From NCBI GenBank assembly GCA_017561575.1, contig JAFZBS010000010.1, positions 84,453 to 148,452 on the forward strand: 64,000 bases of DNA. Reading direction: 5' to 3'. The notes under the pieces are model-generated. The model was not told the DNA's origin, did no database searches, and saw nothing but the letters and a program-made list of their open reading frames with translations. Origin of the DNA: Candidatus Saccharimonadota bacterium. GTDB lineage: Bacteria > Patescibacteriota > Saccharimonadia > Saccharimonadales > Saccharimonadaceae. The translations under genes were made by a program, and so were the position numbers. This document shows positions 36,713-46,378 of the stretch, one piece after another (the stretch's first letter is position 1; each line of letters begins with the position of its first letter).

Positions 36713-38023
36713 ATGAAAGCTAGTCGCACTATAAAATTCATCATAGTAGGAATTATTCTTACCTTAATTAATTTTACTATCTACACTTTCCTTGCACGTA
36801 TAATCATGAATAGCAATGAGCTTCTTTGGCTCGATAGCCTACTATCCTGTTTCCTAACCACCTTCGCTGCATTTTTGCTCCACTCAAAAATTACCTGGCA
36901 AGAACGTCGTCCCACCGAGTTTGGCGTCATTAAATTCTTTCTCTGGAATTTTCTCACTGCACTTTTAATTAGTCCGTTTCTAACTTGGTTCTTTAAGCTA
37001 ATTACTCCACTTTATGAATCAATCTTCAATCTAACCTCCGCCATCCATCTACCGTTTGATTATAATTTTATCGAAAGCACCGGTGTCTTTGTTCTTACCA
37101 CCTGTGTCACTATGGTTCTCAATTTCCTTTTCTACGACAAACTTGTTTTCGGGAAAAAAACCGAATTAAAACCCGCCCCACTCGCTGCAAACGAAAAAGA
37201 CAAAGTCTCCATTATTATTCCAATCTATAATACGGCAAAATATCTCAAACCTTGTTTAAATTCTGTAATCAACCAATCCTATCATAATCTCGAAATAATC
37301 TTAGTTGACGACGGCTCAACTGACAACTCTGGCAAAATAGCCGACGAATTCGCCAAAAAAGACCATCGCATTAAAGTCGTTCACCAAAAAAACCAAGGTC
37401 AATCTACTGCCAGAAACCACGGCTTAAAACTCGCCACCGGTGATTATATTAGCTTTATTGATAGCGACGACAAAGTCGATCCAGACTTTATTTCCAAACT
37501 ACTCGCCCCGTACGAAAATAACAATACTTGCGTTACAGTCTGTGGTCGTCATTATGAAATGCTCCACCAAAACTATCGCAAAACCGTTTATATATCATAT
37601 ATTCGTCCTAAAAAAACGCACGAATCTAAAAAAGCCTATATTCTTTATCTTCTTACAATTGACGGACGCATGTATTCAGCAATCGATAAACTTTTCAAAG
37701 CAGAAATCGCCAAACAACTCCGTTTTAATGAATCGATCAATTTTTCCGAAGATACCAACTACGTTCTAGATTATCTTAAGAAATCCAAAGGCACCATCCA
37801 TTTTGTAAGGGAACCACTTTATATTTATAATTATGGTACCGAAACAAGCACTATCAAAAAATCTTCAACCATCTGGAGCAATTGGCAAGCGGCTTACCTA
37901 AACCTCAAAAAGTGGCTAGGCAGCAAACCTAGCCTAAAAGAAAAATTCTGGCTTCACGCCGTTCATCTCCGATGGCGCGTATCATTCATTCGTTCAAAAC
38001 GCCGTGCTAAAAAGGCGGCTTAA
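36713..38023 (+). CDS. GtrA-like membrane domain fused to GT2 glycosyltransferase
   Basis: 436 residues. Residues 1-148 form four transmembrane helices with the GtrA-family pattern (lipid-linked sugar flippase-like). Residues ~165-436 are a GT-A family 2 transferase with [22 protein letters not shown] (199-206) and the DSDD metal site (250-253). In phage and cell-wall systems GtrA and a GT2 enzyme are separate proteins, and here they are joined. Likely attaches or delivers sugars for surface glycans. Overlaps the convergent CotH gene by 4 bp. Confidence 0.82.
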   Translation: MKASRTIKFIIVGIILTLINFTIYTFLARIIMNSNELLWLDSLLSCFLTTFAAFLLHSKITWQERRPTEFGVIKFFLWNFLTALLISPFLTWFFKLITPLYESIFNLTSAIHLPFDYNFIESTGVFVLTTCVTMVLNFLFYDKLVFGKKTELKPAPLAANEKDKVSIIIPIYNTAKYLKPCLNSVINQSYHNLEIILVDDGSTDNSGKIADEFAKKDHRIKVVHQKNQGQSTARNHGLKLATGDYISFIDSDDKVDPDFISKLLAPYENNNTCVTVCGRHYEMLHQNYRKTVYISYIRPKKTHESKKAYILYLLTIDGRMYSAIDKLFKAEIAKQLRFNESINFSEDTNYVLDYLKKSKGTIHFVREPLYIYNYGTETSTIKKSSTIWSNWQAAYLNLKKWLGSKPSLKEKFWLHAVHLRWRVSFIRSKRRAKKAA

Positions 38024-39360
38024 ATGTAGTTAGCATATTTCTTTTCAAAATATTTTATTCTCTCTCTTATCCATTGTTTTAAGTAATCTATGTCGTCTTT
38101 ATGGTTTCCTTTTTTCCAGATCTTTGCGTCACGCTCCGCCGCTATACTTATTTCCTTTTCTTTCGCATCAATATAATCCATTATTTCATCAATTCTTCCT
38201 TTCAATCTCTCACGGTATACTTCCCCCACCACTCTCTTAAAATAACTCCCTTCAGCAAATTGATATAACATTTGCGAAGTCTTCACGCCACCAGATCTTA
38301 GAGAGCCATCACCCATATGAATCATCTCAACCGTCGGCAAGTAGAATTCATCAACACACATGTCCTTTCCCCATTCACGATTACCAAACGCCGCATCAAA
38401 ATCCCATGTTAGCCCAGCATGTATCTTATCTTTTGTTCCATCTTTATACATAAACCAACTTGTCACATAGGCATCCGGATTAGCCGTAATCTCAGAAATA
38501 ACAAAATATTCCGCAAAAGATTTAACATCCGCCAATTCCTCAACCTTTTTATAATCTTTTTTCTTTATTGACTCTTCAAGCGCATCAAAATCTTTTACAA
38601 ACTCGTTCATTGCTACATCAGCATTATCATCAACCACCGCCGCCTTAAGCGTTAGGCAATTATCATCCGATGTAACATACCATTTGTCTTCTTCTTCACA
38701 ATAAACATTATCTAATTCCACTAGTACGCCCATAGAATCATGCAAATCCACTGCGTTCTTTCCAATATCCATTGTTTGAATTAAATAATATAAACCGAGG
38801 TCTTCGCCATTGATTCTTAGATTAATATGTTTCCCACGAAAAGGATAATCACCAACCACCATATCAGTCAGATAATATGCTATATCATTACGTAGCAAAC
38901 TATTGTCTACGCTATTTGCAATAAGTGCCCACTTCTTTGTCTTTTTCATATTTAGAAAACTTACTTTGCTATCAAGTTTTAACCTATATGATTTTTTATC
39001 CGCTGCCCACGAAAAATTCCCCCGCCCTTTAAACTCAACATCTTTATATTCAACTCCGTCAACCTTCACGGTATTTCCATCATATTTCATATCCTTACCA
39101 TTTTTGTGCACTTCATCTAGAGTTACATTCTCCAAACTTATTTCCATTACGGGTATGCTCTCATTCTTAATTGCAAAAAAATCAATTTTGAGCACACTAA
39201 AAACAACCGCCACAATTACTAAAACAATCCAAGCGGCAATACAGACAATCGCGATTGCAAACGTCCTAAAAGACTTCTTCTTTTTTGAAACAGCTACCTT
39301 CTTCCTAGCTACAGTCTTTTTTGTCGCCTTCCTAATCGTTTTTTTGGTCTTTCTTGCCAT
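38020..39360 (-). CDS. CotH-type kinase domain protein, membrane anchored
   Basis: 446 residues. A Lys-rich cytoplasmic N-terminus (1-30) and one membrane helix (about 32-57) are followed by a CotH (spore-coat protein kinase-like) domain. Blocks KGRGNFSW with KKSYRLKL, WALIANSVDNSLLRNDIAY, GLYYLIQ and TWDFDAAFGNREW match the family's atypical kinase core. The domain faces outward, so it may phosphorylate surface or secreted proteins or act on glycans; target unknown. ATG follows TGaTAAAAT by 6 nt (leaderless). Confidence 0.82.
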   Translation of the reverse strand: MARKTKKTIRKATKKTVARKKVAVSKKKKSFRTFAIAIVCIAAWIVLVIVAVVFSVLKIDFFAIKNESIPVMEISLENVTLDEVHKNGKDMKYDGNTVKVDGVEYKDVEFKGRGNFSWAADKKSYRLKLDSKVSFLNMKKTKKWALIANSVDNSLLRNDIAYYLTDMVVGDYPFRGKHINLRINGEDLGLYYLIQTMDIGKNAVDLHDSMGVLVELDNVYCEEEDKWYVTSDDNCLTLKAAVVDDNADVAMNEFVKDFDALEESIKKKDYKKVEELADVKSFAEYFVISEITANPDAYVTSWFMYKDGTKDKIHAGLTWDFDAAFGNREWGKDMCVDEFYLPTVEMIHMGDGSLRSGGVKTSQMLYQFAEGSYFKRVVGEVYRERLKGRIDEIMDYIDAKEKEISIAAERDAKIWKKGNHKDDIDYLKQWIRERIKYFEKKYANYI

Positions 39361-39366
39361 AGTCTT

Positions 39367-39375
39367 ATTTTATCA
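39367..39375 (-). promoter_or_regulatory. Extended -10 promoter, leaderless, of the CotH gene
   Basis: TGaTAAAAT on the minus strand, 6 nt before ATG 39360. Confidence 0.6.
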
Positions 39376-39408
39376 TATTCTACCGCTCTCGCTAAATCCC
39401 CTAAAATA

Positions 39409-39417
39409 TGCTAAAAT
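39409..39417 (+). promoter_or_regulatory. Extended -10 promoter, leaderless, of the ABC exporter operon
   Basis: TGcTAAAAT ends 6 nt before the ATG at 39424. Confidence 0.6.
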
Positions 39418-39423
39418 ATAAGT

Positions 39424-40233
39424 ATGAGTATCCCTCACGTTTTGAACCGCAAAAATCGAATTCTTTTAAAAGAACTTACCAAAACCGATTTTAAGCTCCG
39501 TTACCAAGGCTCAGTCCTAGGCTACCTTTGGGCGCTACTTCGTCCACTTATGATGTTTGCAATTCTTTACGTCGTCTTTGCCAAGCTTTTAAAAATTGGC
39601 GGCGACATTCCACACTATCCAGTCTACTTACTTTGTGGCACCACGATGTGGAGCTTCTTCACGGAATGTACCTCACAGGGTATTCAGGCGATTGTGAACC
39701 GTGGCGATTTGTTACGTAAAATCAGCTTTCCAAAATACATCGTTGTGGTATCCGCCACCCTCACCGCGGTAATCAATATGCTCATTAATGTAGTAGTTAT
39801 AATAATATTCGCACTCATCAACGGAGTATCACCAAGCCCTACCTGGCTTCTAGCTATTCCTGCTATTTTAGAATTATATCTTTTGTCACTTGGTATTGCT
39901 TTTTTACTTGGTTCTATCAATGTCAAATATCGCGATATTACCTCAATCTGGGATGTTTTAATTCAAGCCTTATTCTATGCCGTGCCAATTATTTACCCCA
40001 TCACCATGGTTGCATCAACTAGTGAAATTGCCGCCAAAATAATACTCCTAAATCCAATTGCTCAAGCCATTCAAGACATTCGCTTTGGTCTCATCACATC
40101 GACCACCATCACATCGTGGAATTACATTACTAGTCCACTCGTCATCATTCCAATCATTCTCACCCTCGGTTTTCTTATCCTTGGCGCGACCGTTTTTCGT
40201 CGCAAATCTAAATTCTTTGCGGAGGAGGTCTAA
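39424..40233 (+). CDS. ABC-2 type polysaccharide exporter permease (Wzm/TagG-like)
   Basis: 269 residues, six transmembrane helices. N-terminal cytoplasmic helix KTDFKLRYQGSVLGYLWALLRPL is the classic opening of O-antigen/teichoic-acid exporter permeases, and a SFPKY block follows the second helix. Moves an undecaprenyl-linked glycan across the membrane with the ATPase encoded next. The stop and the next ATG overlap by one base (TAATG). Confidence 0.87.
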   Translation: MSIPHVLNRKNRILLKELTKTDFKLRYQGSVLGYLWALLRPLMMFAILYVVFAKLLKIGGDIPHYPVYLLCGTTMWSFFTECTSQGIQAIVNRGDLLRKISFPKYIVVVSATLTAVINMLINVVVIIIFALINGVSPSPTWLLAIPAILELYLLSLGIAFLLGSINVKYRDITSIWDVLIQALFYAVPIIYPITMVASTSEIAAKIILLNPIAQAIQDIRFGLITSTTITSWNYITSPLVIIPIILTLGFLILGATVFRRKSKFFAEEV

Positions 40234-41009
40234 TGAAACGCACTCTAGGTACTCGCACCGAAATCAACGATTCAGATGCACCAGCCATCGCAGTCAAAAA
40301 CCTCCACAAAAGTTTTCATCTTCCAACCGAACAAGCTTTTGGCCTAAAGCAAACTATTTTTAATCGCCTACGTGGCATTAAAGGTTACAAAGAGCAAAAA
40401 GTCCTAAAAGGTCTAAATTTCGAAATTAAAAGAGGCGAATTTCTTGGCATCGTCGGACGCAATGGTTCCGGCAAATCCACACTCCTCAAAATCCTCGCCG
40501 GTATTTATTATCCAGAAAAAGGCAACGTAACAATCAATGGTGCCCTCGTACCGTTTATCGAGCTTGGTGTCGGTTTCAACCCCGAACTTACCGGTCGTGA
40601 AAATGTCTATCTAAACGGCGCATTACTTGGCTTTTCGAACGCCGAAATGGACAAAATGTATGATGATATTTGGGAATTCGCCGAACTAAAAGAATTTGAA
40701 GATCAAAAACTTAAAAACTATTCTTCCGGTATGCAAGTTCGTCTCGCTTTCTCTATCGCTATTCGTGCCCGCGGTGACATCCTTCTGCTTGACGAAGTCC
40801 TTGCCGTCGGCGATGCTGCCTTCCAAAAGAAATGCGAAGATTATTTTGAAAATCTAAAGAAAAACAATCGCACCGTTATTTTAGTCACCCACTCAATGGA
40901 CAACGTACGCAGATTCTGCACTCGCGCCATTCTAATTGACGATGGCAAAATCATTAAAGACGGCAAACCTGATAAGGTCGCCGACGCTTATCTTAAACTT
41001 TGGTCTTAG
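40233..41009 (+). CDS. ABC polysaccharide exporter ATPase (Wzt/TagH-like)
   Basis: 258 residues. Walker A GRNGSGKS (75-82), the Wzt/TagH-specific ELGVGFNPELTGRENVYLNG, signature NYSSGMQVRLAF, Walker B ILLLDEVLAVGDAAF and switch His in VTHSMDN. The C-terminal O-antigen-binding domain of larger Wzt proteins is absent, so it is the TagH-short type without chain-end recognition. Partner of the permease. The end overlaps the convergent galE by 4 bp. Confidence 0.9.
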   Translation: MKRTLGTRTEINDSDAPAIAVKNLHKSFHLPTEQAFGLKQTIFNRLRGIKGYKEQKVLKGLNFEIKRGEFLGIVGRNGSGKSTLLKILAGIYYPEKGNVTINGALVPFIELGVGFNPELTGRENVYLNGALLGFSNAEMDKMYDDIWEFAELKEFEDQKLKNYSSGMQVRLAFSIAIRARGDILLLDEVLAVGDAAFQKKCEDYFENLKKNNRTVILVTHSMDNVRRFCTRAILIDDGKIIKDGKPDKVADAYLKLWS

Positions 41010-42004
41010 CTTCTTTTATTCAAATAATTAATTGTGTCTCGCATGGCGTCTTCAATTGTCAACTTTGTTTTCCAGCCTAGTTCTTTGAATGCTTTTTCTG
41101 GATTCGCAAAAATTATTGCAAGATCGCCCGGTCTCCTACCCACAATCTTATAAGGTAATTTCTTGCCACTTTCTTTTTCAAACGCTGATATCATCTCAAG
41201 CACAGACGTGGCCTTGCCAGTTCCTAAATTATAGATTAAAACACCTGGCTTCATATGCTCTATCGCTGCCACATGTCCCTCCGCAAGATCAACTACGTGT
41301 ATATAGTCTCTCATTCCGGTCCCGTCAACCGTATCATAATCGTCACCATAAACCGACAATTCCGCTATCTCGCCAGTAGAAACCTTCATAATAATTGGCA
41401 TTAGATTGTTTGGAATATCGTTTGGATCCTCACCAATTAAGCCAGACTCATGCGCCCCAACAGGATTAAAATACCGCAAGATTGTCACTTCATAATCCTT
41501 ATCAGCTTCCGCCACGTCCTTCAGCATTTCCTCAATTATATGTTTTGTCTCACCATAAGGATTCGTGATACCAACACCCGTCTGCATTTCTTCCGTCATT
41601 TCAGTTTTCGCTTGTTCACCGTACACAGTTGCCGACGAAGAAAAAACAATCTTCTTTACATTATATTTGCTCATCACTTCAAGCAAATTAATTGTTCCTC
41701 CCACATTATTTTCATAATATTTGAGTGGTTTTTCCACTGACTCCCCTACCGCTTTTAGCCCAGCAAAATGAATCACGATGTCATAATTTCCCTCAGAAAA
41801 CAACTTGTTTAAGCCCTCTTTATCCAATAGATCCACCTTATAAAATTTTGGTTTTACTCCGGTTATTTTTTCAATTTCATCGAGCACGGTAATCTTGCTA
41901 TTAAAAAGATTATCCATTATTTCTACTTCATATCCGCGCTTAATCAATTCAATCGCCGTATGAGAACCAATATAACCAGTTCCGCCAGTCAAAAGTATTT
42001 TCAT
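41006..42004 (-). CDS. galE: UDP-glucose 4-epimerase
   Basis: Interconverts UDP-Glc and UDP-Gal (or the GlcNAc/GalNAc pair) for glycan synthesis. 332 residues: NAD site GGTGYIGS (7-14), active-site Ser124 (FSSSATVYG) and Tyr150-x3-Lys154 (NPYGETK), LRYFNPVGAH and a C-terminal GRRPGDLAIIFANPEKA. Last gene of the wecB-GT-galE operon; its ATG overlaps the preceding stop by 4 bp. Confidence 0.93.
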   Translation of the reverse strand: MKILLTGGTGYIGSHTAIELIKRGYEVEIMDNLFNSKITVLDEIEKITGVKPKFYKVDLLDKEGLNKLFSEGNYDIVIHFAGLKAVGESVEKPLKYYENNVGGTINLLEVMSKYNVKKIVFSSSATVYGEQAKTEMTEEMQTGVGITNPYGETKHIIEEMLKDVAEADKDYEVTILRYFNPVGAHESGLIGEDPNDIPNNLMPIIMKVSTGEIAELSVYGDDYDTVDGTGMRDYIHVVDLAEGHVAAIEHMKPGVLIYNLGTGKATSVLEMISAFEKESGKKLPYKIVGRRPGDLAIIFANPEKAFKELGWKTKLTIEDAMRDTINYLNKRS

Positions 42005-43353
42005 TTTTTCTCCTTCCTAATTTGGTTTAATTGTTCATCAATTACTTCAACTCTTCTAGCCCAAGTATTGTCTTTTGCTTGTGAAAGTAACACCTTGCGG
42101 TTTTTATTCTCCTTGTAATCTTCTATCGCCCTGACTAAATCACTTTCAAATTCCGCATCATCCTTCGCCATATAAACAAATTTGTAACCTTTGCACTCCT
42201 GCAAATCCCTCGTACAAACCGTTGGTAATCCTGCCGCCATATACTCAAACAATTTCACCGGCGATGTGGCTTTCGCAATTTCACCTTTCTTAAATGGAAT
42301 CATCGCGGCATTAAAATATTTCGCATACTTTGGTAAATTCTCATAGTTTTTTGCTCCAAGATTGTGCACATTGTCTTTAACTTCCAAATCTATCGCCGCA
42401 CCATTATAATCTACACCTAAATAAACAAACTCCCACTCTTTACGCCTGTCAGCCAATTTGTTTAACATATTAAAATCAATCCATGGCGCCAAAGCTCCAT
42501 AAAAACCAATAATAGGTTTCTTCTTTTGCACTACACTTTTAAGGTCCATCGGCACATTCGGATATTTATTCTTTTCAAAATCAAAATGATCGGCATTCAC
42601 CGCATTTCTTGCCATCACTATTATTTGTTTATTCCCCAAATGTTTTTTCAGTTCGCCATAAAGTCTCTCCGCAGTCGCAAGACAAAGCACAGGTTCAAGC
42701 TCCTTCAATTTATCCCACACTTCCATCTGAATACTAAGATCGCCAGAGATGTCTTCATGAAACTCATCCAAGTAATCATAAATAATTTTATAACCTAAAT
42801 CTTTCTCTTTTTTCAGAACACCATACTTTGTGGGCATATTGTTTGGCGATAGAAAATAACATTCCTCACAAACTTTTGGCAAATCATCTAAAAACCTCTC
42901 GGTATTTACTGTGATTAAATTCTTCTTTATAACACGAAAACTTTCAATCACATTATCATATTCCAGATAAATCACAAAATACCCAAGTTTACTAAACTCC
43001 TCCGCAAGATGGTGCGGCCTTTGTTTTAACTTCAAATCAAAAGGCACACTATTCAAAACAATTATTTTTTTATAACCTTCTACTAACTTGACTATTTTCT
43101 GAGCAATCTTTTTCTCTCGCCTTAGACGTCTTTTGTCAACCACCTTCTTTCCAGCAGCCCCAACCTTTTCCATCGCATTACGACGTTTTGTATTCTTTGG
43201 AAAAACACCATTATATCCAGTTGCGATTTTTTCTGCAAACTTAAATCTTTTAGAATTAACTAGTTTTTTTAGATACTTATTATCTCTTCTTAAAATGTCG
43301 TTTTCGCGTTCGAGTTTTTTGATTCTCTCTTTTAACTCATCTTCTTTATTCAT
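42001..43353 (-). CDS. GT-B (family 4-like) glycosyltransferase with N-terminal coiled coil
   Basis: 450 residues. N-terminal coiled coil (about 2-35, ELKERIKKLERENDILRRDN), a basic linker, then a two-domain GT-B fold. The donor-site half shows KPIIGFYGALAPWIDFN, VYLGVDYNG, MIPFKKGEIAKATSPVKLFEYMAAGLPTVCT, the nucleotide-sugar binding E-x7-E region. RPHHLAEEF is typical of this subfamily. Substrate unknown. Overlaps both neighbours by 4 bp, so it is tightly coupled to wecB and galE. Confidence 0.83.
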   Translation of the reverse strand: MNKEDELKERIKKLERENDILRRDNKYLKKLVNSKRFKFAEKIATGYNGVFPKNTKRRNAMEKVGAAGKKVVDKRRLRREKKIAQKIVKLVEGYKKIIVLNSVPFDLKLKQRPHHLAEEFSKLGYFVIYLEYDNVIESFRVIKKNLITVNTERFLDDLPKVCEECYFLSPNNMPTKYGVLKKEKDLGYKIIYDYLDEFHEDISGDLSIQMEVWDKLKELEPVLCLATAERLYGELKKHLGNKQIIVMARNAVNADHFDFEKNKYPNVPMDLKSVVQKKKPIIGFYGALAPWIDFNMLNKLADRRKEWEFVYLGVDYNGAAIDLEVKDNVHNLGAKNYENLPKYAKYFNAAMIPFKKGEIAKATSPVKLFEYMAAGLPTVCTRDLQECKGYKFVYMAKDDAEFESDLVRAIEDYKENKNRKVLLSQAKDNTWARRVEVIDEQLNQIRKEKK

Positions 43354-44450
43354 TTCTTATTCTCCATCAAAGCATCAACTATATATTTACTTGCAAAACC
43401 ATCGCCATAAGGATTTTTTGCCTGAGACATTGCCTTATATTCCGCCTCATCAGTCAATAATTTCTTTGCCTCATTATAAACATCCTCATGTTTTGTCCCA
43501 ACTAGTTTTAAGGTTCCTGCTTCTATACCCTCTGGTCGCTCAGTCGTATCACGAAGTACCAGCACGGGCTTGCCAAGCGATGGAGCCTCCTCTTGAACGC
43601 CGCCGCTGTCAGACATAATAAAATACGCTCTTTCCATAAAATTATGAAAATCTAGCACATCAAGTGGCTCAATCAATCTGATCTTATCGTTATCTCCAAG
43701 TATTTCCTTAGCCACTTCTTGCACTTTTGGATTAAGGTGCACTGGATAGACTACTTTTACATCCGAAAAATCTTCAGTCAGCTTTTGGATTGCTTTAAAT
43801 ATTTGTCGCATTGGCTCGCCTAAATTTTCACGACGATGTGCCGTAACCAAAATTAGTTTACTATCACTGGCCCAATCTAGTATCTCATTCTTATAATCAT
43901 CAGAAACCGTAGTTTTTAATGCATCAATGGCAGTATTACCTGTAACAAAAATCTTTTGTCCTAGATTTAAACTACTTTCAAGGTTTTTCTTACTTGTCTC
44001 AGTCGGAGCAAACAAATAATCTGCAATTCTATCAATTATTTGGCGATTCATTTCTTCTGGATACGGCGAATATTTATTGTAAGTCCTAAGTCCCGCCTCA
44101 ACGTGGCCAACCGGTACCTGCTGATAAAACGCCGCGAGCGCTGCCGCCATTGCAGTTGTTGTGTCACCATGCACTAAAACTATATCTGGTCGCTCCTTAA
44201 TAATAACATCTTCAATTCCTATTAATACCGCAGACGTAATGTAAGCCAACGTTTGATCTGGTTTCATGATATTTAAATCATAATCCGGTTTAATTTTAAA
44301 CACTTCAAGAACCTGGTCAAGCATTCCACGATGCTGTGCAGTCACCAAAACGATAGATTCAATTCCCTCACGCGATTCTAATTCCTTTACCACTGGAGCC
44401 ATCTTTATGGCCTCTGGACGCGTACCAAAAACAGATAATACTTTCTTCAT
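43350..44450 (-). CDS. wecB: UDP-N-acetylglucosamine 2-epimerase (non-hydrolysing)
   Basis: Makes UDP-ManNAc from UDP-GlcNAc, used in teichoic-acid linkage units or capsules. 366 residues with GTRPEAIKMAPVV (N-terminus), VHGDTTTAMAAALAAFYQQVPVGHVEAGLRT, PEEMNRQIID, VTAHRRENLGEP and SDSGGVQEEAPSLGKPVLVLRDTTERPE, all signature blocks. ATG follows TGaTATAAT (44457-44465) by 6 nt. First gene of the operon. Confidence 0.95.
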   Translation of the reverse strand: MKKVLSVFGTRPEAIKMAPVVKELESREGIESIVLVTAQHRGMLDQVLEVFKIKPDYDLNIMKPDQTLAYITSAVLIGIEDVIIKERPDIVLVHGDTTTAMAAALAAFYQQVPVGHVEAGLRTYNKYSPYPEEMNRQIIDRIADYLFAPTETSKKNLESSLNLGQKIFVTGNTAIDALKTTVSDDYKNEILDWASDSKLILVTAHRRENLGEPMRQIFKAIQKLTEDFSDVKVVYPVHLNPKVQEVAKEILGDNDKIRLIEPLDVLDFHNFMERAYFIMSDSGGVQEEAPSLGKPVLVLRDTTERPEGIEAGTLKLVGTKHEDVYNEAKKLLTDEAEYKAMSQAKNPYGDGFASKYIVDALMENKK

Positions 44451-44456
44451 GTATAT

Positions 44457-44465
44457 ATTATATCA
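44457..44465 (-). promoter_or_regulatory. Extended -10 promoter, leaderless, of wecB
   Basis: TGaTATAAT on the minus strand, 6 nt before ATG 44450. Confidence 0.7.
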
Positions 44466-44485
44466 TATGTTCTTCGCTGTGATAT

Positions 44486-46378
44486 TTACTTCTTCTTTAC
44501 ACTAGCACCAGTTTTTGCGTCCCAATTAATTGTGCCGCCCTCAAATGTCTGATATACTTTATTATCTTTACTAATGAGTTCACTACTCGTTGGATAGCCA
44601 AGCGTACCCCATTCTGAGTTTTCTTTAAAGTAGGCCTGGAAAATACCACCCGATACATCAAATGCGCCAGTCTTCTTTGTCCAATAAATATTACCAGTTT
44701 GAAATGCCTGGTAGCATCCATCCTTAGCAAGTCCACAAGCGCCATTTGTTATCATTCTCCCTAGTTTACTATTCACTCCACCAAGTTCCAACCATTTTTC
44801 CTCAGCAAAACTTCTAATTGGCCAAGCCCCAGTTTTAATATCCCAATAAATACTCCCGTTTTCAAACGTCTGATAGACTAGCCCATTTTTATGTTTCTTT
44901 TCACTACTGGTTGGATAGCCATATTCACCCCACTCTGAACCTGTCTTAAAGTAGGCCTGGAAAATACCACCCGATACATCAAATGCGCCAGTCTTTTTTG
45001 TCCAATAAACATATCCAGTTTCAAAAGCTTGATAACACCCATTATTTACTAAGCCACAATTTCCATACGTCAAGAATTTTCCTAGTTTACTATTCACTCC
45101 ACCAAGTTCCAACCATTTTTCCTCAGCAAAACTTCTAATTGGCCAAGCCCCAGTTTTAATATCCCAATAAATACTCCCGTTTTCAAACGTCTGATAGACT
45201 AATCCGTTTTTATGCTTCATTTCGCCACTAGTTGGATAACCAAATTCACCATTTATACCACCCGTAGCCTTCCATGCCGTGAGTATTCCACCAGACAAAT
45301 CCCACGCACCAGCCCGCTCAGTCCAAAAAATGTATCCGTGCTCAAATTCTTGATAATAGCCATCACCCTTTAACCATTTAATTTCCTGTTTTTTTGCCTT
45401 ACCAAGCACAGTTGCTGTTTTTGCTCTCTCATCAATCGCAATTTTAGCCTTTTCTTTTGGTTTTAGTTGCACCGCTTCCTCATCCGGACTATCAGTTGTC
45501 TCACCTTTAGGTTCTACTTTTTCCTCTACAACCGGTGCCTCCTTCAATATTTCACCAAACCAATCTTCAAAGAATAAATAAAAATTTCTATTTCCATATG
45601 CCCCACATTCCGCCGTGCCATATCCTGCCGCAATTGCCGCCGCGTTAGGCTGATAAGGCGTATAACGATAAAGTGCTGACGTTGCCAAATTCTTCACATT
45701 TACCACCGATCCACCACAACTCGGAGACGGATTATATTGAATATAGTTATTCCCAAGCGGATAGTTTGTCCATCCACCATCAAGCACTTCACTAAAAAGC
45801 GCCGCAGCTTTTCGCACTTGGTTCTTAAAACCATAATACTTCTCCGAACATGGCGCATTATCCGGACAACCATAACCCGTAGCTTTCCTGTAATCACTAT
45901 TATTCGGAATCTTATCAGTTACCAGACTGCTCTCTTTTTGAAGAAGTACCAAAAGCGCCTGTGGATTAATTTTATAATCTTGTGCCGCCTGCCAAATAAT
46001 ATGCGCCGCAGTTTCACCCTCCCCAATCACCTCACCGTCACCAAACAGCTCTTCCGACATGCAAACAAAATGTCCGTCCTTAAAATGCCATTTAATACTC
46101 GGGTGTGCAGCCGTCAATCTATTATAAAGCGCTTCATCTGTATTATTACAATTGTTTTTTGAAGTCAAAAAACTTTGGATTTCATTCTCGGTCATAGATT
46201 GAGAGTTACTCATTTGGTAATCCGAAATAATATAACCAGGATCAAAATTCTTTAAACTCGCCGCCTCAACTTGCATCCGATTTTCATCAGATTCCTGCTT
46301 CAAAAAAGTAAACAAAAACACCGCTACAAATATTGCACCAAGTAAATACCATTTTCGTTTGTCTCGTCTTTGTGTCAC
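44486..46378 (-). CDS. Secreted LGFP-repeat protein with transglycosylase-like N-domain
   Basis: 630 residues from a GTG that overlaps the previous TGA as GTGA. N-terminal membrane helix/signal (about 9-25). Residues ~40-280 include WQAAQDYKINPQALLVLLQKESSL, with a Glu in the place of the lytic-transglycosylase catalytic acid, and several Cys. After a Pro/Glu/Lys linker come about six LGFP repeats (GYYQEFEHGYIFWTERAGA, EFGYPTS, GGVNSKLG), a module found on cell-wall-bound proteins of mycolate Actinobacteria. Two 321-bp units are nearly identical in DNA. Likely binds or remodels a host or own cell wall. Confidence 0.82.
   Translation of the reverse strand: MTQRRDKRKWYLLGAIFVAVFLFTFLKQESDENRMQVEAASLKNFDPGYIISDYQMSNSQSMTENEIQSFLTSKNNCNNTDEALYNRLTAAHPSIKWHFKDGHFVCMSEELFGDGEVIGEGETAAHIIWQAAQDYKINPQALLVLLQKESSLVTDKIPNNSDYRKATGYGCPDNAPCSEKYYGFKNQVRKAAALFSEVLDGGWTNYPLGNNYIQYNPSPSCGGSVVNVKNLATSALYRYTPYQPNAAAIAAGYGTAECGAYGNRNFYLFFEDWFGEILKEAPVVEEKVEPKGETTDSPDEEAVQLKPKEKAKIAIDERAKTATVLGKAKKQEIKWLKGDGYYQEFEHGYIFWTERAGAWDLSGGILTAWKATGGINGEFGYPTSGEMKHKNGLVYQTFENGSIYWDIKTGAWPIRSFAEEKWLELGGVNSKLGKFLTYGNCGLVNNGCYQAFETGYVYWTKKTGAFDVSGGIFQAYFKTGSEWGEYGYPTSSEKKHKNGLVYQTFENGSIYWDIKTGAWPIRSFAEEKWLELGGVNSKLGRMITNGACGLAKDGCYQAFQTGNIYWTKKTGAFDVSGGIFQAYFKENSEWGTLGYPTSSELISKDNKVYQTFEGGTINWDAKTGASVKKK
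44630..45290 (-). repeat. Near-identical 321-bp tandem repeats inside the LGFP gene
   Basis: The stretch starting at 44760 recurs from 45081, offset 321 bp (107 codons), with about 120 bp apparently identical including synonymous sites. A second matching block lies around 44630-44690 and 44950-45010. Indicates recent duplication or gene conversion. Confidence 0.85.

Noticed and set aside
41006..41009. Overlap of the Wzt-like and galE ends as a sign of error
   Set aside because: Short convergent overlaps recur here (4095-4100, 20764-20771, 26374-26394, 38020-38023) and fit genome compaction.
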